A stretch of DNA of 64,000 nucleotides, from positions 13,826,001 through 13,890,000 of the forward strand of contig JBHGNT010000007.1 of assembly GCA_043228905.1 (NCBI GenBank), in the 5' to 3' direction. Both the position numbers and the translations under genes were made by a program. The notes under the pieces were generated by a model. It did no database searches. It worked only from the letters and a program-made list of their open reading frames with translations, and had not been told where the DNA came from. Positions 21,477 to 33,835 of the stretch are shown here, piece by piece (position 1 is the stretch's first letter; each line of letters starts with the position of its first letter). Source of the DNA: Azolla caroliniana. Taxonomy: Eukaryota; Polypodiophyta.

Positions 21477-22435
21477 GAGGAGGGTGTGATAACTATCAAG
21501 AAGCGATAGAAAGAGGGGTAATATTCTTCAAAGATGGTAAGATTCATTCTTCTGAATCTCGATTACCTCTCCGAACTAACTTTAGAAGAGGTGGTATGAG
21601 AAGGATCATCGAAGACGCGGAAGTAACTAGGACACAAGTTGTTTATCAACCAACAACTACAGTCATCCATGTTGGTGAAGGAGGATCTTAATCTGAATTT
21701 TGGCCGTGTATTTTGAAAGCTGCAAGAAAGGGTAAAATCGATTTTGAAAAGTTGAAGTCTGAAGGTGATGTTGTCCGAAGCAAAACTGGTTGGGAAGACC
21801 CAGTGGATGGCCTCTCAGCTTTTGCGAAGGTTCCAACAACCCAAGCCCATGAAGTGATCATCGAGGGAAACGGAAATGGGCGGAAAATGAAGATAACAAG
21901 AAGAGGGAGCTAAGAAGCGCTAAAAAGAGGGAGACAGAAAGTCCAAAAATGGTAAACCCTGACATTGAAAAAGGTAAGGATAAGAAGAGTCCCTAGTTCA
22001 AATTATTATCTGATATTGAAGCTTCAACTGGTTTAAAAAAAGTATTGGAAGAAAGAATTTTAGATAACAAAGTGGAACTTTCCTTGAGGGAACTTTTGGG
22101 CATAGCGAAAAAAGAATTTCATGATGCAATAATAGATGGGATTAAAAGAAAACGACAAAGTATTGAAGCTATCGAAAACCCAGGAAATGAAGTAAAGAAA
22201 GCAACAGTTGGAGTCCTCAAAGGTGAACCAAGCTCTTCCATTATTGGTACACAAGCTATTGCGACGACAACTTTTGAAGAGAAGCAAAAAGAGCTAAAAA
22301 GCTACTATGCTAAGAAACATTGGGCAAGAGCAACAACTGAGACACCCGTGAAGATTGAAAACCTTGAAGATCCGGTCATGGCCTTAATTGACCACGGCTC
22401 AAAAATTAATCTAATTTCTTATGATATTTATAGGA
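21477..22435 (+). pseudogene. Gypsy D gag-protease continuation
   Basis: After the solo LTR the frame continues with YQEAIERGVIFFKDGKIH and NFRRGGMRRIIED, a conserved post-knuckle segment of this gypsy family. Stops follow at about 21692 and 21912. The protease start, PVMALIDHGSKINLISYDIYR, is at about 22375-22434 and has D-H-G-S as the active-site motif. It is cut by the DNA transposon at 22436. Confidence 0.75.
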
Positions 22436-22500
22436 GGGTCGAAGCACGCTACGGTGTACCAGAAAAGTACTGTTTTTGGCCACAAAAATTGTCAGTACTT
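22436..22500 (+). repeat. Left terminal inverted repeat
   Basis: GGGTCGAAGCACGCTACGG then TGTACC at the tip, followed by TTTTTGGCCACAAAAATT and AGTACT. The right end has the same blocks in the same order with a spacer nine bases shorter. Confidence 0.85.
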
Positions 22501-22979
22501 TCAATACTGTTAGTACTGAATAATTCAGAAAAAAAATTAGAGAAAAAGAAAATCGATTTTGGAGAGTGGGGTGACTGTAGTACAAGTGTCATTTACTGTA
22601 GAAGGAGTGGGGGGAACACGTGAGGAGATGTTCTTCCATTTTGGGGGCTATTTTCCCCTCACGTCGATTTTGGCGCTTCCCCTCACGTCGTTTTGGCGAT
22701 TCCCCTCATACTGTTCTTCCTCTATCTCTCTGAGCTTTTCATCACAGACATCCATGTCACGTTTCTGATTTTCCTTCAATCTAAATCTCAGACATCCATG
22801 TCTGGTTGGAGAGTTTGAGTTGAGGATTTCTAATTTTTTTAGGGTTTCTGTTTTTGTTAGGTTTCGGTTGAGGTACAGAGACTGTTCTGAGGGTTTAGAT
22901 AGCAGCCAATAGTCACTTCTTTGACAACGACTTTCGTACTTCCACCGATTGCAGTTGATGTCGTGGTGATTTGGGGCTT

Positions 22980-23565
22980 TTTCCACCAAATCGAGGCGGC
23001 ATTGGAGGTTCCTTCCACCAAATCGAGGCGGCATATCCAACGCTCCCTCCACCATTGGAGGTTCCTTCCACCAAATCGAGGCTGCATATCCACGCTCCCT
23101 CCACCATTGGAGGTTCCTTCCACCAAATCGAGGCGGCATATCCAACGCTCCCTCCACCATTGGAGGTTCCTTCCATCCATTTTTTTATTTTCAGTACTAA
23201 AATGTTTCATTTCTTCATATTTCAGTACTAAATTTTTAGAATTGACATTTGCCATATTTGATATGTAATTCTAATGTTTGAAACAAAATATTTCTCACTT
23301 TGCAGGCCACATTTAAAAACATTTGATTGTGTTTTCTTGGTTGAGTCTATATATCCACGCTCCCTCCACCATTGGAGGTTCCTTCCATCCATTTTTTTCA
23401 TTTTCAGTACTAAAATGTTTCATTTCTTCATATTTCAGTACTAAATTTTTAGAATTGACATTTGCCATATTTGATATGTAATTCTAATGTTTGAAACAAA
23501 ATATTTCTCACTTTGCAGGCCACATTTAAAAACATTTGATTGTGTTTTCTTGGTTGAGTCTATAT
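22980..23565. repeat. Tandem repeats upstream of the transposase gene
   Basis: Units of CCACCATTGGAGGTTCCTTC with CACCAAATCGAGGCGGCATA recur about four times between 22980 and 23190. A larger 212-bp direct duplication follows (23142-23353 and 23354-23565), each copy with two AGTACT palindromes. These lie between the left end and the first exon, so they may carry promoter or transposase-binding sites. Confidence 0.8.
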
Positions 23566-23620
23566 AACATTAACTACTTTCGCAAGACACTTAATTTTTG
23601 TGGATAAATCTAGTGACCGA

Positions 23621-26569
23621 ATGGGGGTTCCTAACGAGAGTGAGTTGTCAAGTAACTCATGCATATCTGAAAGAACTAAGAGACGAGTGGTTCTTCACAT
23701 AGTTCGTTATTTGGTAGAAATAACGAAGAGATTTAGTGAAGAGGATCGTAGGGATATTATTTGTAGAGTGTTACACCATCAAAGTTTGAATGAAGACATG
23801 GAGAGAATAAAATTTAGGGACCAATGTGTTTCAGAAGAGATTGTGGAGTCTATGAAGTCATCCCTAGACTTAGTGAAAGGTGTAGAGAGCTTAGACAAAC
23901 TTGCTGCAAAGAGGGCAGCCCTACACATGGTTGTGAATGGTGCGAGAGAAAAAAAATATAGTGATACTAAAGTTGCCTTAGCCCTGGGTATTCAAAGAAG
24001 GAACTTGAGGAAACATCGCCGAAATATACACTCAAGCAAATTCAAGTGGCTGGGGTCGGGACGTAGACGGCGATGTGATGCCTTATCTCAAGAGATTATT
24101 GAGAAAGTGGATTCATTTTGGGCCAAAAATACGCGTGTCTCACCAAATAAGAAGGACGTGTGTAGACAACGAATAAGTCAGGGTAAGTACCAGATTCACC
24201 CTAGACACTTCTTGGAGATGACAGAGGTATTCCATTTTTTTATATCAATTCACATTCCATAACTTTGTGTTTTGACCAAGTGTATATTAATGTTTGCTAT
24301 ATATATTGGTTGATGTAGGCTGAATTGTACATGAACTTTAAAGACCAACATCCAAGCTTGACTGTCGGATTCCGCAAGTTCCAAGGTTTGAAACCATTTT
24401 ATGTTAGAAAATTAAATGAGAGGAATACATGTTGTTGTGTGTACCATGTGAAGATGGACATGTTAAGGGTTTCTGTGAATGCAATGCGTACTGATTCTAA
24501 GGGTATACATGGGGAATTATGTGTCTGCACTTGTGAGATTTGTAGACCAAATGGGGAGGATAATAGGTGTAATGCACGAAACATGACTTATGCATCCGTT
24601 TCTGAGCTATGGAGGTCTTGTGTTTGTGAAAAAGAACCATCATGTGAGTGGCATCGTCGTACATGTCTATTAAGAACATGTAAGGTTTGTCTGCTACCAT
24701 TATTTTGTAGGCAGGAGCTTGATATGGGAAATAGTCATATCGTGAAATGGAAATATTTGGAGTATGTGACTGAAAATATTGGCAAGGGAGTTGTAACTAA
24801 GCGTATCAAGGAAGTATATAAGGAGACATGTGCTGCTACCCTTGTCTCAGAATTTAAGAAACAACTTGGGGAGTTTATTCCACATAACTTCCGGAGTTAT
24901 TGGCAAAATTCACAGTTCAAGGAATGTATTAATAACTTACCAACGGGTGTCATTGTATCCGTTATTGATTTTGCAGAAAACTATACATTTAAAGTTCAAA
25001 ATGAGGTTCAATCAATGCATTGGTACAATGATCAATGTACAATACTTGTACATATTTGCTATTGGAGGCAAGACGGTGAGTTACATAAGAAATCAATATT
25101 TTACATTTCAGATGATAAAAAGCATGATACACTATTTGTTCAACATTGTTTTAAGCTTCACCATGCAGATTTATTTTCTCTAGGGTTAACCTTTAACCGT
25201 CATTGGGTTTGGTCTGATGGTGCTGCCTCGCAGTTTAAGGCGGCACGATCGTTCTACTTTATCGCCAGGTAATTTTTAATCCATATGTTTAATACTTATC
25301 ATGCAATGTGTAAGGAAGTAAATCTTGTGTTAGTGGATGCATACTAATTATGTTTGTAACTATTAACAAACAGTACTAGTCACATCGATGCATACTAATT
25401 ATGTTTCTAACTATTCGAATCTTGCACTTGTGAATGGATGCATGCATACTAATTTTGTTTGTATTATGTTGTACTAAGTAACTTTTAATCCATGTGAAGG
25501 GTTCTCCATAGACACATTGTACTATGTTGTGTGTTGTATCTGTACTATGTTGTGTTTACAGGAGGATATAAAGTACTCATCTTGTACTCATAGTATTGTC
25601 CGTCCTTAAGAGAATTGTACTAAATCAGAATTTACTCATGTTGTACTCATCGTATTGTACTCATCTTGTACTCACCAAAGCAGGTATTTCTCCTTATTCA
25701 TTATTCGTATGCAATGGAATTACTTCGGGTCTGGACATGGAAAAGGAGAGCATGATGGCGCGGGGGCTGTGATCAAACGTGCCCTTACAAGTGAGCAGTT
25801 GGATAATAATGGCGCTAAGTTACAAAATGCACATGATGTTGTGCAGTGGCTAACATGGAAGATGTCAAATGATGGTAAGAACAGATTGTTTGTTGAAGTT
25901 CGCGCTGATGAGGTCGATAGAACTAAATCATATGGTTGTAAAACCGTGAAAGGCACACGCAGCACCCATTGTGTGTTAGGGTTTAGCCGCAAGGACACAA
26001 CCCAATTGTTACTCCGTAGTTTATCATGCTTTTGTTCCATGTGTCTAGATGAAGCTTGGGATAAATGCATCAACCTATCAATCGTGGAGCCCTGGAAGCT
26101 GCAGAAGCTTGAGCCTGAACTACAAGATGATATTGAAGAGGATGTGCATTCAAACGATATTGTATACTACAACCAAAATCAAGACTTGGCAGTTTTATTG
26201 GAAGTTGGAGATCATTTTGTAGTGCTCAAATATTCTCAGAATGAAGATTTAGAAGACTACTACATTGTGGTGTGCAAGCAAGGAAAGACATTATTGAAAG
26301 AAGTGGTGAGGGATGGTTGGGGCAACAATTTCAACGTTGGTGAGTCTGTCGTGTATGGAAACTATTATGCAAAGTTGCCGTAGTGCAAGAACACATATGC
26401 ATTACTAAAAGAAGCACCCATCGCAATAATCTACGCTGATGCCATTCTTGCGATCAAATTCAATATGACTCAAGCAAAGCACAAGGTTAAGGGATACAAC
26501 ACTGTCTACAAGGTCCCCCAAGAGGTTCATGAGCACATATTAGGGGAGGTCTCTCTATTTAATGCTTGA
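23621..26569 (+). CDS. Putative DDE-type transposase, three exons, one in-frame TAG
   Basis: Exons 23621-24226, 24319-25268 and 25684-26569 join in frame across GT..AG introns of 92 and 415 bp. Residues 110-135 look like a helix-turn-helix (SDTKVALALGIQRRNLRKH). Residues 240-332 are a Cys/His-rich, probably zinc-binding, region (CVCTCEIC, SCEWH, CKVC). An RNase H-like core follows with Asp about 419 (IDFAENY), Asp about 502 (WSDGAASQFK) and Glu541/Asp543 (GHGKGEHDG) as candidate catalytic acids. A TAG at 26381-26383 comes after 751 codons, but the frame runs on 62 codons to TGA, so this copy is probably just inactivated. Similar HGKG..DG proteins occur in animals and plants; family name uncertain. 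Confidence 0.75.
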
Positions 26570-26995
26570 AAGTCACCCTATCAATACATTGTACTAGAAA
26601 ACTGAAAAACATCCACTTGGAGTTCACTATTAATTTTGATGATTGACAAATGAATTGATATATTTCGTCTTTCTTCCAAAGGGTTTATGCCTCTCAACCA
26701 CTTGTACTTATCTTTCATAATATATTAGTTGTTATCAACAGGACTTGGATTTCTTCATTGCCGATATTGCTCATGTTTCCTGATGTTATTTGAGCATAGG
26801 AGTTTTGCAGAGTTGGTGTGTCCTCTGTTGGCACATAAATCTGCTCTTCTTTTGCTACCAAGAGAAGATTGTTAGTTGAATTCATTAAAGACTTTAATAT
26901 TGTAAGATTTTCTACTATAAGTTCATTTTTCAAAGGGGGCGATGAATTCTGTGAAGACAACAATGAAAATTATTCTCTCAGAATCCTTTTTTGTT

Positions 26996-27646
26996 TCATG
27001 ATATGTCCTGTGAAGCCATCTGAGTTTTTACTTCTTGTATATAAGTCCTGAATATCCAGGCTATGGATTTTAAAGTACAAACCTTCCTTTCCTTAACAAA
27101 ATAATCCAACTTCTGAAACAATAATTTGTGATAGCTCAAAAAGGTAAGTGTTTCCTTACTACTGTTAGTGGATGATTCATCCTTTGGGATGATATCATCA
27201 AAATATGGCCCACATTGCTTCAACAATTTGCACACATTCTGGTTACCATCCAAATGGGATTGATGAAACAGTCTATACTTCAGGATATCTTCAATAACAC
27301 CCGATACCCGATATTTTCTGTTTCTCATCATCAACACCTAAAAACCTAAATTTTCCTAGCAAGCTAAGAAGACTTTCAAGCATTTTATCTACAATAGACT
27401 GAAAGACTTTGCGAGGATTAGGAGATGATCTCAAAAAAGAAACAAAACGTTGTAAAATAAGAATACTTAGATCAAAAAGTATATTCCCATTGTTTTTGAT
27501 ATATGTTGATGAGCAAAATATAGAAGCAATCCTTAAACATGAACTTGATTTCACACTGGTATAACTATTTCAGATTCATGAACTGGATTTTTTACATTGG
27601 CAATTGAAACAGTATTTTGGTATCCAAATAGTTCAATTTCAGACAT
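26996..27646 (-). pseudogene. Small third ORF of the DNA transposon, frameshifted
   Basis: An ATG at 27646 begins MSEIELFGYQNTVSIANV. It is only 37 bases beyond the stop of the RING gene on the same strand. With two small frameshifts (about 27553 and 27310) it continues through LQRFVSFLRSSPNPRKVFQ, GKFRFLGVDDEKQKI and LKYRLFHQSHLDGNQNV to 26996. A further piece at 26963-26715 may be a later exon (acceptor-like TTCACAG). I recognise no domain. It could be a remnant gene or an alternative 3' part of the RING gene. Confidence 0.4.
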
Positions 27647-27683
27647 CACTAACAACTAAAGTTCAAGTACAATCGAAAGACAA

Positions 27684-30600
27684 TCAGGCACTAGAGGGTA
27701 ACTTGGCCGATCTTGTAATGCGCTTGTTGTTGGTGCCAGATTTTTCTGATTTTACATTCTTCTTTATCTTAAAGCCTTTAGGTATGAGCTGACTAACTGA
27801 CACTTCATCATCAGAGGCATCAGAGACAGGCGTGGATGCGCGGGCACCTTGTACTGGTGACAAGCTTGAGAGAGCAACTATGTTTTCTGCAACTGCAATG
27901 CTTGTACACAAATCCACAAAGGCGCTGTCGATAGACAAATTATCACTCATCTCCTGAATGCTTGTACTCCTAGCGATCTTTATTGCCCTATCATCATCAC
28001 CGATGCCTATACACTCGTTCTTATTAGACTCCTGTTTGTGGACCGTGGCAGTAGTCATGGTCAACTCCTCTTGTACGATGGATGTCACCTCATTCTTAAG
28101 ACAACGTTGTTCGCTCTGAGTACAATCAGGCCCACCTTCATTAGTAACGTTGTTCGCTCTACACTCCTCATGGGATTCTGTACAATCAGGCTTATCTTCA
28201 GGGAAAGCGATGTTCTTTCCACGATCCTCATGGGCTTCACAAGACACTACTAGCACATTCTCAGTACAATCAAGCTCCTCTTCATTACTAGCAATGTTCT
28301 TTCCATGATCCTCATGGGAATCTTTAGATAGTACTAGCACATTATCAGTACAATCAGTCTTCTCTTCAGCACTTGCCACATTATCAGTACAATCAATCTT
28401 CTCTTCAGTACTTGCCATATTCTTTCCACACTCTTCATGGGCTTCAATCTTCTCTTCAGTACTTGCCATATTCTTTCCACACTCATAGGCTTCTTTAGAC
28501 ATAGTGTTGTTTGTACATGCCAGCTGCTCTTCACATATGAATGCTTCGTTTTTCTCACAATCCTCATGTGTGGAAGATTTGCTTCTAGAGTCTGCCTCCT
28601 TGCAAAGGTTAATTTGATTCTGACTCTGATGGGAATCTGATTCTGCACTTGTGCTCCATGAAGTTCCCGATTCATTTGATTGCAGTTGGGAATCAGACTG
28701 CTCTTGTAAACCTAATTAATGGGATTCCAAAGAATATTGGTATGAACTCACATACTCAAAAGTTTGCAAACAATGAACATAGGGTTTAGGGCCACATTTT
28801 TACCTAATGTTACATCGTCATACTGTACAGCCGTAGATACCCCATTGCAAGTGGTGGGCTCGGTCATCTTCTCCACAACATCTAGGTGCTCAACAGTGTT
28901 GTTATGATCTATAATAACAACAAGAATAGGGTTGTTATGAGCTAAATCATTGTTTTCAAAGTCTGGCTTTTGACGTGTACCTGGGAGTGTGATAAATTCG
29001 TCTTCATGATCAGGTTTTGGACTCGTATCTCCGTCACCAAATATCATTTCATCATCAGCTAGTAACACAAGTACATGGTATTAGACAATGGATTAGGTTG
29101 ACAATGCTCCAGACAGGTGAGAACTTATATGACTCACCATTGCATTCAACTTTGCCTTTCTTGCCGTTTCCATACAACATTCTTGCAGCATTTCTCTTCT
29201 TACTGGGCTCTATTTGTAAAGAAACTGCATTTCTCTTCTTAGTGGGCTCTATTTCTTGATGTTGACCGGAGCTTGGGGAATTTGTTTGTAGAAGCATATG
29301 TTCCACTGCTCCAATGGCCCTTCTCATACATTCATCCTCATCATAAAAATCATAGGTTATTGGTAATGATGGTCCCTGAACCTTGGAATGTGCAGCAGAT
29401 ATTGAGGGTTTAGGCACAGGGGCTGGTTGTTCCATTACCTTCCCTGGAGTGGAGTTGCTTGACACTACAACATTCATTGCAAGAAACAAAAAAACCTTGA
29501 ATGTTAGTACCATCATCTAAAATATATAATGTAGGTCACAAGAGCTGCTTCCCATTTTACACAATGTACCAGTCATGAACAATGTACTACTCACATAGTT
29601 CCTAAATTATTGAACTAGTACTAATAAGGAACACTGTACTGCTCACTTAATTCCCAATTTACACGATTAGTACTAATCATGCACAATATACACAAGTAGT
29701 ACTAATCATGCACAATATACTACTCACTTAGTTAGCAAATTACACAAGGAGTACTAATCCCGAACAACGTAATGCTCACTTAGTTCCCAATTTACACAAG
29801 TAGTACTAATCATGCACAATATACTACTCACTTAGTTAGCAAATTACACAAGGAGTACTAATCCCGAACAACGTAATGCTCACTTAGTTCCCAATTTACA
29901 CAAGTAGTACTAATCATGCACAATATACTACTCACTTAGTTACCAAATTACACAAGGAGTACTAATCCCGAACAACGTAATGCTCACTTAGTTCCCAATT
30001 TACACAAGTAGTACTAATCATGCACAATATACTACTCAGTTAGCAAATTACACAAGGAGTACTAATCCCGAACAATGTACTGCTCACTTAGTTCCCAATT
30101 TACACAAGTAATACTAATCATGCACAATATACTACTCACTTAGTTACCAAATTACACAAGGAGTACTAATCCCGAACAATGTAATGCTCACTTAGTTCCC
30201 AATTTACACAAGTAGTACTAATCATGCACAATATACTACTCACTTAGTTAGCAAATTACACAAGGAGTACTAATCCCGAACAATGTACCACTGACTTAGT
30301 CAAATTACACAATTAGTACTAATCCTGAACAATGTACTACTCAACAATGTACCACTGACTTAGTCAAATTACACAATTAGTACTAATCCTACAAAATGTA
30401 CTACTCACTTATTTTCTAGATTACTGATCTAGTACTAATAAGGTACAAAACTAGTACTAATAAGGAACAAAGTACTACTCAGTTCCCAAATTACAAAACT
30501 AGTATTAATCATGAGCAATGTACTAGTAACTTAGTTCACAAAGTACAGAACTAGTACTAATCATGAACCATGTAGTACTTACTAAGTACTAATCCAACAA

Positions 30601-32488
30601 ATGTAGATTGGTATTTTGCACACAAGTAATACTAAACATGATATGTCTTCTACACACCTAGTTACATAACTTGTACTAATTACACCAACAGTATTAATCT
30701 TGAACAGTATTAGTACTAAACGTGATATGTGTTTGACACACCTCATTTCCAAATTACAATAATTGTACTATTATTCAACAATTTACTATACACCTTGTTC
30801 CCAAATTACATTACTAGTACTAATTCCCAAGTTACACAAACAATCTTAACAGTCAACAGTGTACTATAAGTATAGTGTTTACTAAACTAATACTAGGCAA
30901 GTTGCAATATAGATTGGACGATGTTTTACCTGGTTCCCTTTTAGTACTACTAATTGTGGAAAATATCCCTTCAACTACACATACCAATTATATATTAAAA
31001 GTACTGCCAATACTAACCCACATAATTAGGGTTCCACATAATAGTTGTTAGAGATTACACTAAATTTGAAGTATGAATTGTGGCATACACTAGTTCTAGT
31101 CCAAATGTTAATTGACATCATATAATACAAACAATAGAATAGTAGAGCCACATACCGTACGGGTGTACTTTTAAACCCCAAGCATAGTACCACTCAGCCG
31201 CAATTGTAGTTTTACAGTCCATACATGTATTCTCTTTCTCAAAATGATACTTAGCACATAGCACATGATATGTGTGCAAGCATGGTGTAATCACAACATC
31301 CATAGCCTCCAGCTTGAATCCGAGGCCACAAAATATACACCTGGAAGATTGCAAACACAAGTTATAATATATTAGTTGCTCACTTATTTATACCAAAGAA
31401 GTAGAAATAAATAACTTTTAAAGCCAATACCGTGATATAGCTATACTAATAATGGTACTTTCTATACCACTTGGGTGCTCAATTACAGATGGACACAAAG
31501 TATCAAAACCATTTTGTTTTAAATCCTGCATCAAGCATGCAAGGTTCTCAGAATGCAACTTTAAGGCTGACAACTTATTATCTATTTCTTCATGTGCATT
31601 CCTGCAAGTATCAAGGTCTCTCATCTGTGAACCTAATTGAGTGCCCATATTGTTTAGCTCTTTCTTCAACTCCTCTTTCAACACCTCACTTTCTGAATTT
31701 TGGATTGTCGATGCAATCCATTCATATGTAGTTTTTATTGAAGAGAATTTCTTTTCTGCCTGTATCTCAGCTGATTTAACTGCTTCCAAATCAGCAAGTA
31801 GTGTTTGTATTCTTGAGCTCATAGAAGCTATGCAACCGGCCATCATCTGTTCATGCTTTTCAGTCATTGTGGCCCGTACCTTTGCCTCTAGAACTTGGTG
31901 GATAGGTGTTATAGCTAGAATATCCACATGAGAGGTTCCAGATGACTTCAAGCCAGTGTTGGTACTGGAGGACCCTTTGTAATGTTCTGACCGGTGCCGA
32001 TTAAAATCTTCCCAATTTACGTCAATGCCACCTTGAACTTCGCATGCAAAAGCACGTGCAAAAACAGTACCCACCTCATTGTTAGTGATTTGATTTGTAT
32101 CATAAACATGTTCGTATCTCGTCTTCAATAAATTCATGTATTCCCTCTTCAAACCACTTATGTGGAATCCTCGCCTTGTGTCGGGATGTGCTGACCCCCA
32201 GGTTTTTAACAACCACTCTCTCAGCTCTGGATACACGTCAGGTCGTGCTCGAAGGAAATAATTCCATCCAAGAGGTGTGTCTCGACTGATGGAGTGGTAC
32301 ATCTTCTTTCTCTGTGTTGATGAATTCATCACCCTTTCTCTTGTGGGTGTCTTCTTGCTTTCTTTCATGGGTGTCCTTCTTCCTTCCTTCACTGGTGTCT
32401 TCACTTTCTCTTTCATCAATGTCTTCTTTATGGGTGTCCTTCTCGTCATTGTCCTAGTCAACACAATTCTCAGGGAATGAATATGCAT
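27684..32488 (-). CDS. 950-residue coiled-coil RING-H2 protein encoded in the DNA transposon
   Basis: Five exons on the minus strand (32488-31431, 31340-31156, 29464-29138, 29058-28804, 28711-27684) join in frame with GT..AG introns of 90, 1691, 79 and 92 bp and end in TGA. Residues 8-50 are Lys/Thr-rich repeats (TPVKEGRRTPMKE), 55-170 a compact unknown domain (GWNYFLRARPDVYPELREWL), and 190-340 coiled coil. A canonical RING-H2 has C354, C357, C373, H375, H378, C381, C392 and C395. The C-terminal half has acidic repeats of HEDHGKNIASNEEE type and a basic tail. RING proteins usually act as ubiquitin E3 ligases; here a role in protecting or regulating the transposase is inference. No stop or frameshift was found. 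Confidence 0.75.
29560..30420. repeat. 104-bp higher-order tandem repeat in the RING-gene intron
   Basis: Two related 52-base monomers alternate: one carries CAAGTAGTACTAATCATGC, the other CAAGGAGTACTAATCCCGA, each preceded by TCACTTAGTT. The pair recurs every 104 bases (for example 29724, 29828, 29932), about six times, and decays at both edges. It lies wholly in the 1,691-bp second intron. The AGTACT core also occurs in both terminal repeats and upstream of the transposase. Confidence 0.85.
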
Positions 32489-32526
32489 GTACTAGAAGAA
32501 AACTCAAGCAATTACCATCAACACAT

Positions 32527-32860
32527 AGCAAATCATCTCATTGCATGTACAAACCATGTCAAACACACAATAACCCTAAATAGTCGGAAAAAAACTCATC
32601 CATGTCAAACACACAGACAATAAAAACAGACGGATAGGAAAGTCAAAGAAAACGAAAACATTGTAAATCATCATAGCCAACTCCATCACATCGCATGTAC
32701 AAGCCATGTCAAACACACAAAAACCCAAAATAGTTGGAAAAACACTCATCCATGTCAAACTCACACAAAATAAAACAGATGGACAAGAAACAAGAACAAA
32801 ACGAAAACATAGCAACTCATCATAGCCAACTCCATTTACGTTGCATGTACAAACATTTCT
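32527..32860. repeat. 150-bp tandem repeat upstream of the RING gene
   Basis: CATGTACAAACCATGTCAAA and its variants recur at about 32544, 32694 and 32843 with the following 100 bases conserved (AAACTCATCCATGTCAAAC). The array is next to the first exon, like the repeats beside the transposase gene, so it may be part of the promoter. Confidence 0.75.
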
Positions 32861-33299
32861 AACACACAACCACCTCGATCAAAATATTTTCATACATTTT
32901 TAAAAGAAACACAGAGAAACACAGAGAAAACAAAAACATACCAGTTGGGCATGCAACACATAGACTATGAATAATCAAACCCTAAAAATGACCATACACA
33001 TGCAAATAAAAAACAGATAGACAGGAAACATTCAGAAAAAGAAAACATACCAGTTGGGCATGCAACACAGAGAATACCTGGAGGTTGTACAACTTGCAAA
33101 GGTACCAGACCGTGTTGATTTCGACAAACGAGGCTGCTGCAGAGGAGACAAACGAGCATAGACAGAGGAAACAAACGAGCATACACAAGGAAGGAAAATC
33201 AACAACACATACAACGAGCAGGGGAAACAAAAATCTTTGCGTTCAGAGATCGAACCTGGCACAGAGGGGAACACAAGAACAGCTACGCGGGGAAACAGA

Positions 33300-33475
33300 G
33301 AATCGAAGGTGGAGTGAGAGAGAGAAACAGAAAGAAAGAAAGAAACAGAGCTTTGAAAGAAAAAAACAGAAAGAATCGAAGGTGGAGTGAAAGAAAGAAA
33401 CAGAGAGATAGACCTGTAATAGATATGTCGTCTTTCTTTAACTTTCTGCCACTGTCTGTCTGACAACTTTGAGAC

Positions 33476-33541
<66 letters not shown>

Positions 33542-33613
33542 CTGAGAGAGAGAGACATACCAATTGACACGTTCGACAACCCATACCAGACAGAGAGAGA
33601 GAGAGAGAGAGAT
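33300..33613. repeat. GA microsatellite and GA-rich DNA
   Basis: (GA)n at about 33480-33538, a shorter run at 33590-33612, and GAAAGAAA-rich flanks. Long Leu/Ser-only frames on the minus strand come from this microsatellite and are not genes. Confidence 0.95.
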
Positions 33614-33835
33614 ATTGAGACTGACCAACTGTCACAATGGATACCTTCTCCAGGTGTGCTTTCGTACAACTCTACCTAGGAGACAGGGGCAACAATTAAT
33701 GTATTAAATATGGCCTAGGGACATTTCGAGTGTGACGTACAATATCTTTGTGCATTCGAGTGTGACGTAATGAATTTGTTTTTTGTTTTTTGAAACTTAT
33801 TTACAATTTTTAATGTTTATTTTCTTCTTCGATTT

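Noticed and set aside
22648-23255. Repeated Trp/Gly-rich minus-strand frames upstream of the transposase
   Set aside because: They translate the promoter-proximal tandem repeat and lie between the inverted repeat and the first exon; no conserved domain.
33032-33669. Long Leu/Ser-rich minus-strand frames
   Set aside because: They are produced by the GA microsatellite and have no start context, domain or coding signature.
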